From: JAKAGE01 sp035541415
Lineage (GTDB): Bacteria; Patescibacteriota; Minisyncoccia; UBA6257; 2-01-FULL-56-20
DNA length: 33,304 bases
Assembly: GCA_035541415.1 (NCBI GenBank)
Contig: DATKNI010000018.1
Coordinates: 1-33,304, forward strand
Direction of reading: 5' to 3'
Notes under the pieces: model-generated
Told to the model about the DNA's origin: nothing
Seen by the model: only the letters and a program-made list of their open reading frames with translations
Databases searched by the model: none
Shown: positions 1 to 7,467 of the stretch, one piece after another
How positions within the stretch are numbered: the stretch's first letter is position 1
How the letters are laid out: every line of letters starts with the position of its first letter
Made by a program: the position numbers and the translations under genes

Positions 1-2186
1 TGGGCGCTGACCGTTCCCTGAGTCGTTCCGAACTGCGTGCCATTCACCATGACGTGCAAGTTCTGGAAGATCTGGGTGGTCGTAGCCGGGCTGACCTGGA
101 TGCTCACGTTGCTCACGTTTGCACCCTCAGCAGAAGCAGCCTGGAAGGTGAACGAACCGATCTTTTGGTTCGTAACGCCAGCCGAGACCGTCTGAGTTCC
201 CAAAGCGTTGTTCGCGGTGACCGTCAAGCCCGACGCAGCGAGCGAGAGGGCCGAACCGTTAGCAGCGCCCGTGGAACCGAGGTTGCTCGAGATAACGCCC
301 TGGAGGTTGTTGCTCTCCGAGAGGAGATTAGCCGTGACCGAGCTGAACCCTGCTCCCGTCTGGATATCAGCCTTGAGCGACAAGACGCGAGTCGTGTTCG
401 CCGGGATCTGATAGTTGATCGGGGAGCCAGAAGTGCCAAAGCAGTCAGCGTAGACGTTCGTGCCAGTGGCATTAGCATCACAGTTGCTTACATTTGCACC
501 CCATACTCCACCATTCGAAGACGGAGGCGTATTGATCGTCGAACCGACCTGGCCGCCGGCGTCGTCAACGAGCGAGATGTTTTTAACCATGCTGCTCAAA
601 GTTGTCGTAGAACCGCTGAAGACCAAATCGAAACCGAGGAACTTGATGCGAATCGGTTCACCCGACGCATACATGTCGAACTTCGCCAAGGTAACCTGCG
701 AAGTACCCTTCGCAATGCTACCCGTCGGCGTGCCCGAATCCTGCGTCACGGTCGTCTGACCCGGCTGGATGGTGACCTGAGAGTCAACACCACTCGTAAG
801 CGTGATCTGGACCGGAACGTTGTACTGGCTGTCAATAGCGTAGACATCGTAACCGTTCAAGATTTCATACGTGAAGTTCATGTTCGGGGAACCCATCACG
901 TCCTGGAAGATCTGGACCTGGTTGTTGCCCGTGTTGAGCTTCACCGGAGCGGACTGCAAGTTGAAGTACGCGGCGCCAGCAGAAGGAACTGCCGACAAGG
1001 ACGCACCCACCTGCGTGCCGTTCACCATCAACTTGACGTTCTGCAAGTTCGCCATGTTGGCCGAACCGATCACGCGGAAGTTGATGCTCTTGAGCCAAAC
1101 GGCGCTGTTACCAACGTTGAAGTTCCACGCACCAACGAGGTTAGACTGTGTTCCGGCCGTCACCTGCGTGGTGACCGAAGACGTAGTAACCGCGAGAGTT
1201 GCGAGGCTCGGGTTGGTAACGGTCGTCACGGTGAAGGTGTTGCCGTTAACCGGGAACAAGCCGCCAGCCGTAACTGCCGTGTTGCCGCCAGTCCACGCAG
1301 TCACATCAGAGGCGCTCTGAAGAGAGAAGCCCGTGGTGTTACCCGCAGAGAGACTGCCAGCGACATCAATCGCGAGCGTGACTTCCTGGGTCTGGCCAGC
1401 TCCAACGGAGAGGTTGAGGCCCGAGAAATCGATGACGCCCTGGTTGATGGAATTGTACTGTGCGATAACCTGACCGTTCTGGGTGAGGTATGCACCGGAG
1501 ACCGAGCTATCCGACAAGACGCCAGTCTTGTGGAACTTGATCTCCGAAACCGTCACTGCACCCGAGTTGGCTGCCGTGAGGTTGACCGAAAGAACCGGAA
1601 CGCGTGCCGCGCCGTTGCCGCTGCCGGACGACGTGATAAGCGAACCAGCTCCCGGGTTGTCACCCGCCAAGCTCACGGAAAGACCGGAAGCCGGAGGAAT
1701 GACGGTGCCCGTGCCCGTGCCAGTGCCTGTGCCCGTACCAGTACCGGTTCCGGTACCAGTGCCCGTGCTCATGGCGTTAACGTAGGCCCGAGACTTAGGA
1801 CCAAAGTAACCTGCTGCAGGAGAGAGACCAACCGAAGCCTGCCAGGCTGCAACGGCTTTCTGTGTGAGAGAGCCGAAGTAACCGGTCGGGGCCGCGATCG
1901 CGAGGAATCCCTTGGAGATCAACAACTGTTGAAGCGATGTCACATCCGCACCACTTGAACCCACGGTGAGGTCGCGAGTGAAGTTGTACGAAGATGAGCC
2001 ACTCATCGAAGATGAGCCGCCATTCAGTTGTCCTTGCAGCTGTGAAATCTGAGCGAGCAAAGCCGCGATCTGAGCCTGGAGGCTAGCCGTGGACTGTGCG
2101 TTCGCTGCAGGAAGCGCAGCTACACCAACCATCGACAAAATCGTCGAGGCAGTGAGCGCTGCTGCAAAAACTTTTTTAATTGTCAT
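1..2186 (-). CDS. S-layer-like surface protein with peptidoglycan-binding domain (3' end outside window)
   Basis: The frame is open from ATG at 2186 to the left edge, about 728 codons with no stop, so the C-terminus is missing. Residues 1-31 form a clear signal peptide (basic start MTIKKVF, hydrophobic core, cleavage near AANAQ). A short coiled-coil-like stretch rich in Q and L follows. Residues about 70-138 look like a PG_binding_1 domain (VGSSGADVTSLQQLL, GYFG, GYFGPKSRAYV). A Thr-Gly repeat linker sits at about 140-161. The remainder is Thr/Ser/Asn/Val-rich with repeating beta-sandwich-like blocks, for example two occurrences of the VMVNGTQ-type string. Families of this shape in Parcubacteria are surface-layer or cell-wall anchored proteins; the exact role is inference. 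It has low charge and almost no cysteine (two, near the far end). Confidence 0.85.
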   Translation of the reverse strand, partial: MTIKKVFAAALTASTILSMVGVAALPAANAQSTASLQAQIAALLAQISQLQGQLNGGSSSMSGSSSYNFTRDLTVGSSGADVTSLQQLLISKGFLAIAAPTGYFGSLTQKAVAAWQASVGLSPAAGYFGPKSRAYVNAMSTGTGTGTGTGTGTGTGTGTGTVIPPASGLSVSLAGDNPGAGSLITSSGSGNGAARVPVLSVNLTAANSGAVTVSEIKFHKTGVLSDSSVSGAYLTQNGQVIAQYNSINQGVIDFSGLNLSVGAGQTQEVTLAIDVAGSLSAGNTTGFSLQSASDVTAWTGGNTAVTAGGLFPVNGNTFTVTTVTNPSLATLAVTTSSVTTQVTAGTQSNLVGAWNFNVGNSAVWLKSINFRVIGSANMANLQNVKLMVNGTQVGASLSAVPSAGAAYFNLQSAPVKLNTGNNQVQIFQDVMGSPNMNFTYEILNGYDVYAIDSQYNVPVQITLTSGVDSQVTIQPGQTTVTQDSGTPTGSIAKGTSQVTLAKFDMYASGEPIRIKFLGFDLVFSGSTTTLSSMVKNISLVDDAGGQVGSTINTPPSSNGGVWGANVSNCDANATGTNVYADCFGTSGSPINYQIPANTTRVLSLKADIQTGAGFSSVTANLLSESNNLQGVISSNLGSTGAANGSALSLAASGLTVTANNALGTQTVSAGVTNQKIGSFTFQAASAEGANVSNVSIQVSPATTTQIFQNLHVMVNGTQFGTTQGTVSA
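1704..1766 (-). repeat. Thr-Gly codon repeat linker
   Basis: About eleven ACN-GGN codon pairs in tandem encode an alternating T-G linker between the peptidoglycan-binding domain and the beta-rich region of the surface protein. The hexanucleotide unit is degenerate at third positions, so the repeat is kept at protein level. Repeat-number variation by slippage is possible. Confidence 0.85.
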
Positions 2187-2270
2187 TGTTATTTGTTATT
2201 TGACTTTAATTTGGTTATCGACCATAGGATCTTTTTTTAGGAGATCGTATGACGTCGACCTTTTCCGTAT

Positions 2271-2330
2271 TCCAGCACCACTTCCGCGAGCCAGATCTGA
2301 GTGTCTGACATCCGCAGAAGTGGTGCTGGA
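2271..2330. repeat. Long hairpin with CCAGCACCAC arms
   Basis: Arms 2271-2284 and 2317-2330 are perfect 14-base reverse complements (TCCAGCACCACTTC / GAAGTGGTGCTGGA). They extend past one mismatch by three more pairs and enclose a loop of about 26 bases. The arm core CCAGCACCAC/GTGGTGCTGG also forms the hairpin at 22198-22222. It lies upstream of the surface-protein gene, possibly in its 5' leader. Confidence 0.75.
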
Positions 2331-2352
2331 TCCGTTATCTTCTATTTTCTGG

Positions 2353-2411
2353 ATCGCTTGCCATCGTCATTCGCGATCGGTTGGCCTGTGAGGTTGGCCA
2401 AGCGATCAGCA
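2353..2411. repeat. Inverted repeat with GATCGCTTG arms
   Basis: GATCGCTTGCCA near 2353 pairs with TGGCCAAGCGATC ending near 2409, with one extra base on one side. The interior carries two direct copies of GGTTGGCC. This is the second of three consecutive palindromes in the gene-free stretch 2187-2641. Confidence 0.55.
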
Positions 2412-2465
2412 AAATCCGATGACAAACGAGATCAATATCTATATAAAAGAAAAACTCCGACTCAA

Positions 2466-2540
2466 GTGAGGCGGAATTCCAAAACGCACGCGCACATGCA
2501 CAAACCAGACCCCTTCTTTGCGTTTTGGTCAGAGCCTCAC
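2466..2540. repeat. Nested inverted repeat
   Basis: The outer arms GTGAGGC (2466-2472) and GCCTCAC (2534-2540) enclose inner arms CCAAAACGCA (2479-2488) and TGCGTTTTGG (2519-2528). Together they could form an interrupted stem of 17 pairs around a loop of about 30 bases. Apart from these three palindromes I see no gene in 2187-2641. Confidence 0.65.
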
Positions 2541-2559
2541 ACCCTAACCTTTACGTTCT

Positions 2560-2565
2560 ATTATA
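2560..2565 (-). promoter_or_regulatory. Possible -10 box for the surface-protein gene
   Basis: On the minus strand this reads TATAAT, inside a short inverted repeat (ACGTT...AACGT). No good -35 is visible. If it is used, the leader of the surface-protein mRNA would be about 365 bases and would contain all three palindromes. Confidence 0.3.
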
Positions 2566-2641
2566 ACGTGAGCTTTTGGAAAATGGTTACTCGTTTATCC
2601 CCTATTTTACCCACATTTTATCCTCAACCCTTATTGTCGCC

Positions 2642-3382
2642 TTATTGCCGGATTCGGTAGAACACTGACGGTCCGCCGGCGCCGACCCGCTCAATAAGAT
2701 TCTGCTCAACAAGCGTCTGAAGATCATATCTGATCGTCCGTTCGCTTGAATCCGGCAAAATCTCTTCGATATCCTTAATCCTGCAATTCCCGATTTGCCG
2801 GATTCGTTCAAGAATTGCCGATTGCCGGATTGCCGCTTTCAGTAATCCACCGCTGCCGCTTTCCTCTTGGTTTTCTTCACTCTGGTTCTCCGCGCCGTGT
2901 TCGCTAACCTGCTCAACATTGTGGTTCGATTCCGGCAATTTCATTTCTGCCGCTTTCTCAAGATTATTTTTTGCCGGTTTAATGGCTTGCCGGTTTTGCC
3001 GGATTGGCATCGCAGATTCATCGGTAAAGATATCTGAGATATCAACCTCCTCTGCCGGATGCGCTTCGGTTTCCGTTGCCGGATGGTTCCAGGTTTCGCC
3101 AAGAGCTGACGCCAATCGCTCAATTTCCTTTAAGAGCAGTTCCCCATTATTCATCCCCATCATATTCACATCCATAGCAAAGCGGGTGAGATACTGCAGG
3201 GAGTACGTTATTTTGGTCGCTTCGGCATAATTTTCACGGGCAGCCGATCCCAAAAGGACCATTGCCGTATATTTCATATGTTCGGCAAATGCCGGATCCA
3301 TGCTTCCGGCAATGCGGAAAACGGCATAGGCTATTTCGTACGATTTCTTCAAAATCCAGGCAGAATTGCCGGTTTCATTCAT
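2642..3382 (-). CDS. Four-helix-bundle / winged-helix DNA-binding protein
   Basis: A 246-residue protein of unknown specific role. Residues 1-95 are helical (SYEIAYAVFRIAG, NYAEATKITYSLQYLTR, LLLKEIERLASALG) and recall the four-helix S23/Avd-like fold, a weak resemblance. Residues 95-180 are a charged, probably disordered linker. The C-terminal ~60 residues are a DeoR-like winged helix (RIKDIEEILPDSSERTIRYD, then a wing ending in VFYRIRQ). The frame extends to a TTG at 3418, but I chose ATG 3382 because TTGACT (3413-3418), an 18-base spacer and TATACT (3389-3394) form a promoter inside that extension. The transcript would start at or next to ATG 3382. The gene is saturated with TTGCCGG/CCGGCAA in all frames, including one copy in the promoter spacer, so autoregulation is plausible. 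It is divergent from the PemK toxin; whether it acts as its regulator is unknown. Confidence 0.75.
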   Translation of the reverse strand: MNETGNSAWILKKSYEIAYAVFRIAGSMDPAFAEHMKYTAMVLLGSAARENYAEATKITYSLQYLTRFAMDVNMMGMNNGELLLKEIERLASALGETWNHPATETEAHPAEEVDISDIFTDESAMPIRQNRQAIKPAKNNLEKAAEMKLPESNHNVEQVSEHGAENQSEENQEESGSGGLLKAAIRQSAILERIRQIGNCRIKDIEEILPDSSERTIRYDLQTLVEQNLIERVGAGGPSVFYRIRQ

Positions 3383-3388
3383 GCCGAG

Positions 3389-3418
3389 AGTATAATCCGG
3401 CAATGCGGCAAAAGTCAA
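3389..3418 (-). promoter_or_regulatory. Promoter of the winged-helix protein gene
   Basis: TTGACT (3413-3418), an 18-base spacer and TATACT (3389-3394) lie six bases before ATG 3382. The spacer contains TTGCCGGAT, the motif enriched in the downstream gene. Confidence 0.65.
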
Positions 3419-3467
3419 TCTATTTTACCGATTTTGCCGTTTTAAAGTTTTTTAATATGTAGATTGT

Positions 3468-3473
3468 TAGGAT
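3468..3473 (+). promoter_or_regulatory. Possible -10 box of the PemK toxin gene
   Basis: TAGGAT is followed by seven bases and then ATG 3481, the spacing of a leaderless transcript. The -35 region is only T-rich, and no Shine-Dalgarno sequence is visible. Confidence 0.4.
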
Positions 3474-3480
3474 TTTTAGC

Positions 3481-3885
3481 ATGAACGTAAAAAACTATAT
3501 TCTTGCCCTTCTTGGCTGGTGCAGAGTGAAGTTTTCAATCCAATATGCAAAATCCGACATTTTTCAATTCCATGAACGTGAAATCTGGTGGTGTCATATC
3601 GGCGTTAATGTCGGGACAGAAATTCTGGGGAAAAATGAACGATTTGAGCGACCGGTTCTTGTCTACAAAAAATTAGCGAAAGAATCCTTCCTGGGTATTC
3701 CATTAACCACCCAGCTCAAAACAGGAAGTTGGTACGTGCCGATTGATGTGAAAGGAATAAGTATCCGAGTCGTTTTAAGCCAAATACGTATATTTGATTC
3801 GAAACGCCTCATTAATAAAATCGATCAAATCGGTGCTGAAAAATTTTCTGAAATTAAAAAGGGATTCGCCAATCTCTATTTATAA
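3481..3885 (+). CDS. PemK/MazF-family toxin (endoribonuclease)
   Basis: A 134-residue protein. The segment HEREIWWCHIGVNVGTE (about residues 31-47), then NERFERPVLVYKKL, GIPLTTQLK and VVLSQIRIFDSKRL, follows the PemK/MazF beta-barrel order: GEIWW start, RPVLV strand, PLT strand, SQIR...D.KRL. Known family members cleave mRNA as the toxin of type II toxin-antitoxin pairs. The N-terminal extension with GW and K/F residues before HEREIWW is typical of the CPR form, so I keep ATG 3481. No small antitoxin lies next to it; the only neighbour is the divergent winged-helix gene 98 bases away. It is therefore an orphan or has an unusual partner. Base composition is more AT-rich than most of the window. 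Confidence 0.85.
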   Translation: MNVKNYILALLGWCRVKFSIQYAKSDIFQFHEREIWWCHIGVNVGTEILGKNERFERPVLVYKKLAKESFLGIPLTTQLKTGSWYVPIDVKGISIRVVLSQIRIFDSKRLINKIDQIGAEKFSEIKKGFANLYL

Positions 3886-3891
3886 AATTCT

Positions 3892-3912
3892 CCCCGCCTA
3901 CAAGAGGCGGGG
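3892..3912. terminator. GC-rich hairpin after the toxin gene
   Basis: CCCCGCCT / AGGCGGGG form a perfect 8-pair stem with a 5-base loop, seven bases after the PemK stop. There is no T-run, so it may stabilise the mRNA end and not terminate by the classical mechanism. Confidence 0.5.
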
Positions 3913-4005
3913 CATCGGCATGCGCCAAAAATTCAATTATCCTTATTATTTTACCAAGAAAAATAAATTAATCAACTATTGTTTCATTATTTTTTAATGT
4001 TCTCC

Positions 4006-4716
4006 CTAAAGCCCCCATCGTGCCGATCCGAGCACGAGCACGAATAAGACAAAAATGACGCTTGCCGCAATGAGGGATTTTTGCCGGGTTGCATCCCCAA
4101 AGAGATATTGTGGCACGAGGTCAATGAGGGGAATGACGCCAAGGAAAACGATGACTGATTGATAGATAAAATCTACCGGCAAAAAAAGCCCGACGATGAT
4201 CAATTGCCAGATGAGGAGCGTTGAAAGCCAAACGGCCATGCGTTTCACGCCGGTATTCGGCTCCGATGTCCCTCCAAACCGGATGTAGTTGGAAATCATG
4301 AGGCCAAGGATGAGCGCAACGCAGAACGAATAGAAGAACGACCATCCCGTCATGGCGCCTCCCTGCCGGATATAAAAATCCCGGATCAGGAAAAACGAGA
4401 GCACGAGAACAATCACCTCGTGCGCCGATTTGCGGTCAATGAGCACGAACTCTTTAATAAGGAGCATATAAAAGAAGATCGCTCCGAAGATCGCGGCAAA
4501 GACCAGGCTTTTTGGTTCGAGGGCGATAAGGAGCAGAAGGACCAAAAACGGCCCCGCAACCACGCGGGATTGCGGGACCGGCACAAAATAGGCGTAGAGG
4601 GCGACGAGGAGGAAAAGCCAAAACGGGAGCACGAGCCATGCTCCCGCAAAAATGACGGCTTTAATGAGTAAAGACCAGCGCGTCTGCCTTAAAATTGACT
4701 TTAATCTTTCCGCCAT
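4006..4716 (-). CDS. Polytopic membrane protein, unknown function
   Basis: From ATG 4716 the protein is 236 residues with about seven hydrophobic helices separated by short basic loops (AVIFAGAWLVLPFWLFLLVALY, FLVLLLLIALEP, VIVLVLSFFLI, IIVGLFLPVDFIYQSVIVFLG, and others). I do not recognise a family. The frame stays open to 4758, but MAERLKS at 4716 is the more natural N-terminus because the extra residues are not hydrophobic. The start lies 56 bases inside the 3' end of clpB on the same strand, so the two are probably co-transcribed and translationally coupled. A role in membrane stress beside ClpB is only guilt by association. Confidence 0.7.
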   Translation of the reverse strand: MAERLKSILRQTRWSLLIKAVIFAGAWLVLPFWLFLLVALYAYFVPVPQSRVVAGPFLVLLLLIALEPKSLVFAAIFGAIFFYMLLIKEFVLIDRKSAHEVIVLVLSFFLIRDFYIRQGGAMTGWSFFYSFCVALILGLMISNYIRFGGTSEPNTGVKRMAVWLSTLLIWQLIIVGLFLPVDFIYQSVIVFLGVIPLIDLVPQYLFGDATRQKSLIAASVIFVLFVLVLGSARWGL

Positions 4717-7345
4717 CCTTGAATTCGCCGCGGATGATTTTATCCGCCAGCTTATCAAGTATAACTTTCTGCATGAGCCGTTTCAAAGGGCGGGCCCCGA
4801 ACTCCGGGCTGAACCCTTCCCGGGACAGGTATTCGCGCGCCGCCGGCTCGATCTCGAGCTTGATGTTGCGCTCGGACAGCCGTTTCTCGATAAGATTGAT
4901 CTGAATGTCGACGATCTTCTCGATGTCCGCGCGGTGAAGCGGGTTAAAGATGACGATTTCATCAATGCGGTTCAAAAATTCCGGACGGAAACTGCCGCGG
5001 AGGGCCTCCATGACCTTATCCTTATAATCCCCTTCTTCGGCGATCGCCCCCGTTGCGCTGAAGCCGATCCGCGACATCGCTTTGAGGTATTCGCTGCCGA
5101 CGTTCGAGGTCATGATGATGATCGAATTTTTGAAATTCACCGTTTTACCCTTGCTGTCGGTGAGACGGCCGTTGTCGAGCACTTGGAGGAGCAAGTTGAA
5201 CACTTCCGGATGCGCCTTTTCGATTTCGTCGAAAAGGATGAGGCTGTACGGCCGGTGGCGGACGATTTCGGTGAGCTGTCCTCCTTCTTCGTGGCCGACA
5301 TAGCCCGGAGGCGAACCGATGAGGCGCGATACCGCATGCCGCTCCATATATTCGGACATGTCGACGCGCACGAGCGCTTTCTCATCGTTGAACATGAATT
5401 CGGCAAGCGCTTTTGCGAGCTCGGTTTTGCCGACGCCGGTCGGGCCGAGGAACATAAACGATCCGATCGGGCGGTTCTCGTCCGAAAGTCCGGCGCGCGA
5501 ACGGCGCAATGCGTTCGCGACGGCGGTGATCGCCTCGTTCTGGCCGATCACGCGCTCATGCAAGACTTCTTCGATGCGGATAAGTTTGTCGCTGTCGGTC
5601 TCGAGCATCCGTTTGAGCGGAATGCCGGTCCACACGGCGACGACGGCCGCAACGTCTTCTTTGTCGACGGCCTCCTTGAGGAAGCGATCAGCGTTGCTCT
5701 GCGATGACGACGCGATTTTCGCGCGATTGCCGCGCGGCGTCGCATTGTTCGTGGTTGTGCTGTTCACGCTGCCGCCGAAGTTTTTCTTTTCAAAAACCTG
5801 GAAGTCTTTTTCTGCCTGCGGCAACTCGCCGTAGATGATCTGCGCCACGCGTTCCAAATTTCCGGCGCGTTCCGCCGTTTCGGCTTCGCGCTTTAAGTTG
5901 TCCACTTTCTGGCGGAGCTGGTGCAATGTTTCAAATTTAATTTTCTCGGAGTGCCATCGGCTCGAGAGTTCGTCGTTCTGCTCTTTTAACTTGCCGAGCT
6001 TGCGGTCGATCTCGCGCACGCGGTCGGTTCCCTTCTTGCCTTCTTTGACGAGCGCTTGCTTCTCGACTTCGAGGCGGGTGATCTCGCGGCGGACGCCGTC
6101 GATTTCTTTCGGCAGGCTTTCGGATTCCAAGCGGCGCGCGGCGGCGGCTTCGTCAATCAAATCAACGGCTTTATCGGGAAGGAAGCGATCGGTGATGTAG
6201 CGCGCGCCCAAATTGACGGCGGCGACAATGGCCTCGTCGCTGATGCGCATGCCGTGGTGCATTTCGTATTTTTCTTTGAGTCCGCGGAGGATCGCGATGG
6301 AATCCTCGATCGTCGGTTCTTCAACGATGATCGGCTGGAAGCGCCGCTCGAGCGCCGGATCTTTCTCTATGTATTTCTGGTATTCGCGGACCGTCGTCGC
6401 GCCGATGGCATGCAATTCGCCGCGCGCGAGGGCCGGCTTCAAAAGATTTGACGCGTCGATCGCGCCTTCGGCGGCGCCGGCGCCCACGATCGTGTGGATT
6501 TCGTCGATGAACAAAATGATCTGGCCGGCGGCGTTCTTCACTTCTTTCATGAATGCTTTCAGCCGGTCTTCGAACTCGCCGCGGAATTTGGTTCCCGCGA
6601 TGAGCGACCCGAGGTCGAGCATCAACACCTGCTTGCCTTTCAAAAGTTCCGGAACATCGCCTGAGACGATGCGCTGGGCGAGGCCTTCAACGATGGCGGT
6701 TTTGCCGACGCCCGGTTCGCCGATGAGGCACGGATTGTTTTTCGTGCGGCGCGAAAGCACCTGCATGAGGCGGCGTAATTCTTCTTCGCGGCCGATCACC
6801 GGATCAAGCTGGCCCGCCTTCGCCTTTTCAGTTATGTTGATTGCATATTTTTCCAACACTTGGAATTTGCTCTCGGGCGTTTCGTCCGTCACGCGCACCG
6901 AGCCGCGCAATTGCGCGAGTACCCGGAACGCCGTTTCGCGGCGCACGCCGAATTTTTCTAACATGGACTTCGCCGCGCCCTGGACGTCGAGGAGGGCAAG
7001 CAAAAGATGCTCGCACGATACGAATTCATCTTTCTGCTGGGCGGCGATCTTTGCCGCCTGATCGAGGATCCGCATGAGCTCCTGCGAAAGATACAGCTGG
7101 CCGACCGCGGAATTCGTGAGCATGGGCGGAATGCGATCGAGTTCGAGCTCGATCTGTTCGTCGAGCTTTTCGATGTTCACGCCCGAGCGCTCCAAAACCG
7201 GAATGACGAGCGACTGCTCGTCTTCAAGAAGCGCTGCGAGAAGATGCAGCGATTTTAACTCACCATGATTCTTTTTTGCGGCAATTTCTTGTGCATTTTG
7301 GAGAGCCTCTTGCGCTTTGATGGTAAAACGATGAAAGTTTGGCAT
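4661..7345 (-). CDS. clpB: ClpB-type AAA+ disaggregase
   Basis: An 894-residue, two-ring AAA+ protein that pulls aggregated proteins apart with ATP. In order: N-domain repeats (1-150); NBD1 with Walker A GEPGVGKT (209-216), Walker B LFIDEIHT and pore loop KFRGEFE; a long ClpB-style coiled-coil M domain (about 405-525); NBD2 with Walker A GPTGVGKT (634-641), LFDEIEKAH and GYVG pore loop; C-domain with the GARPLKR sensor-2 motif. The M-domain length marks it as ClpB, not ClpC. Two oddities: a Ser/Thr/Asn-rich insert at about 525-552, and an extra loop near 755-775 carrying I760-G761-F762, where ClpP-partner unfoldases keep their docking tripeptide. Promoter-like sequence and palindromes lie upstream. 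No CIRCE element was found. Confidence 0.95.
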   Translation of the reverse strand: MPNFHRFTIKAQEALQNAQEIAAKKNHGELKSLHLLAALLEDEQSLVIPVLERSGVNIEKLDEQIELELDRIPPMLTNSAVGQLYLSQELMRILDQAAKIAAQQKDEFVSCEHLLLALLDVQGAAKSMLEKFGVRRETAFRVLAQLRGSVRVTDETPESKFQVLEKYAINITEKAKAGQLDPVIGREEELRRLMQVLSRRTKNNPCLIGEPGVGKTAIVEGLAQRIVSGDVPELLKGKQVLMLDLGSLIAGTKFRGEFEDRLKAFMKEVKNAAGQIILFIDEIHTIVGAGAAEGAIDASNLLKPALARGELHAIGATTVREYQKYIEKDPALERRFQPIIVEEPTIEDSIAILRGLKEKYEMHHGMRISDEAIVAAVNLGARYITDRFLPDKAVDLIDEAAAARRLESESLPKEIDGVRREITRLEVEKQALVKEGKKGTDRVREIDRKLGKLKEQNDELSSRWHSEKIKFETLHQLRQKVDNLKREAETAERAGNLERVAQIIYGELPQAEKDFQVFEKKNFGGSVNSTTTNNATPRGNRAKIASSSQSNADRFLKEAVDKEDVAAVVAVWTGIPLKRMLETDSDKLIRIEEVLHERVIGQNEAITAVANALRRSRAGLSDENRPIGSFMFLGPTGVGKTELAKALAEFMFNDEKALVRVDMSEYMERHAVSRLIGSPPGYVGHEEGGQLTEIVRHRPYSLILFDEIEKAHPEVFNLLLQVLDNGRLTDSKGKTVNFKNSIIIMTSNVGSEYLKAMSRIGFSATGAIAEEGDYKDKVMEALRGSFRPEFLNRIDEIVIFNPLHRADIEKIVDIQINLIEKRLSERNIKLEIEPAAREYLSREGFSPEFGARPLKRLMQKVILDKLADKIIRGEFKDGGKIKVNFKADALVFTH

Positions 7346-7405
7346 GTACGTCTTCTTATTAATTATACTTCGGCGAGTCTCGATTTGTTTCGAGTTATAA
7401 CACTC

Positions 7406-7433
7406 ATTATAAGAACTGATTGATCATTGTCAA
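7406..7433 (-). promoter_or_regulatory. Strong sigma70-type promoter of clpB
   Basis: TTGACA (7428-7433), a 16-base spacer and TATAAT (7406-7411) match consensus exactly. The leader would be about 55 bases. A second TATAAT lies nearer the start (about 7363-7368) without a -35. Between them CTCGA-N6-TCGAG forms a small inverted repeat. Confidence 0.75.
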
Positions 7434-7455
7434 TCTAAGCATTAGATTGCTAATG
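7431..7455. promoter_or_regulatory. Overlapping palindromes on the clpB -35 region
   Basis: CAATCTAA-GCA-TTAGATTG (7431-7449) is a perfect 8-pair palindrome, and CATTAG-ATTG-CTAATG (7440-7455) overlaps it. The first shares three bases with the -35 box, a placement typical of an operator. No known heat-shock repressor box matches. Confidence 0.45.
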
Positions 7456-7467
7456 ACGAATGGCCAG

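Larger units (their letters stand above)
2642..3420. repeat. Dense TTGCCGG/CCGGCAA motif cluster
   Basis: About 14-15 copies of TGCCGG or CCGGCA occur in 780 bases, against roughly one expected. They appear in both orientations and in all codon phases (as LP-D/E, IAG, IRQ, HPA and TGN codons), so protein sequence alone does not explain them. TGCCGCTTTC also occurs three times exactly (2831-2840, 2854-2863, 2948-2957), in two different codon phases. Confidence 0.8.

Noticed and set aside
54..1958. 634-codon open frame on plus
   Set aside because: Arg/Asp/Val-rich with no recognisable domain; it is antisense to the surface-protein frame, which has a signal peptide and a peptidoglycan-binding domain.
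2301..2660. 119-codon open frame on plus
   Set aside because: Crosses all three palindromes of the gene-free region, no ribosome-binding site and no domain.
2642..3420. CRISPR array or tandem repeat
   Set aside because: The TTGCCGG sites are irregularly spaced and in both orientations, with no constant repeat-spacer unit, and lie in a plausible coding frame.
4652..5707. 351-codon open frame on plus
   Set aside because: Antisense to the clpB second AAA+ domain; no domain of its own.
7346..7405. CIRCE heat-shock operator before clpB
   Set aside because: The CTCGA-N6-TCGAG repeat here does not match TTAGCACTC-N9-GAGTGCTAA.
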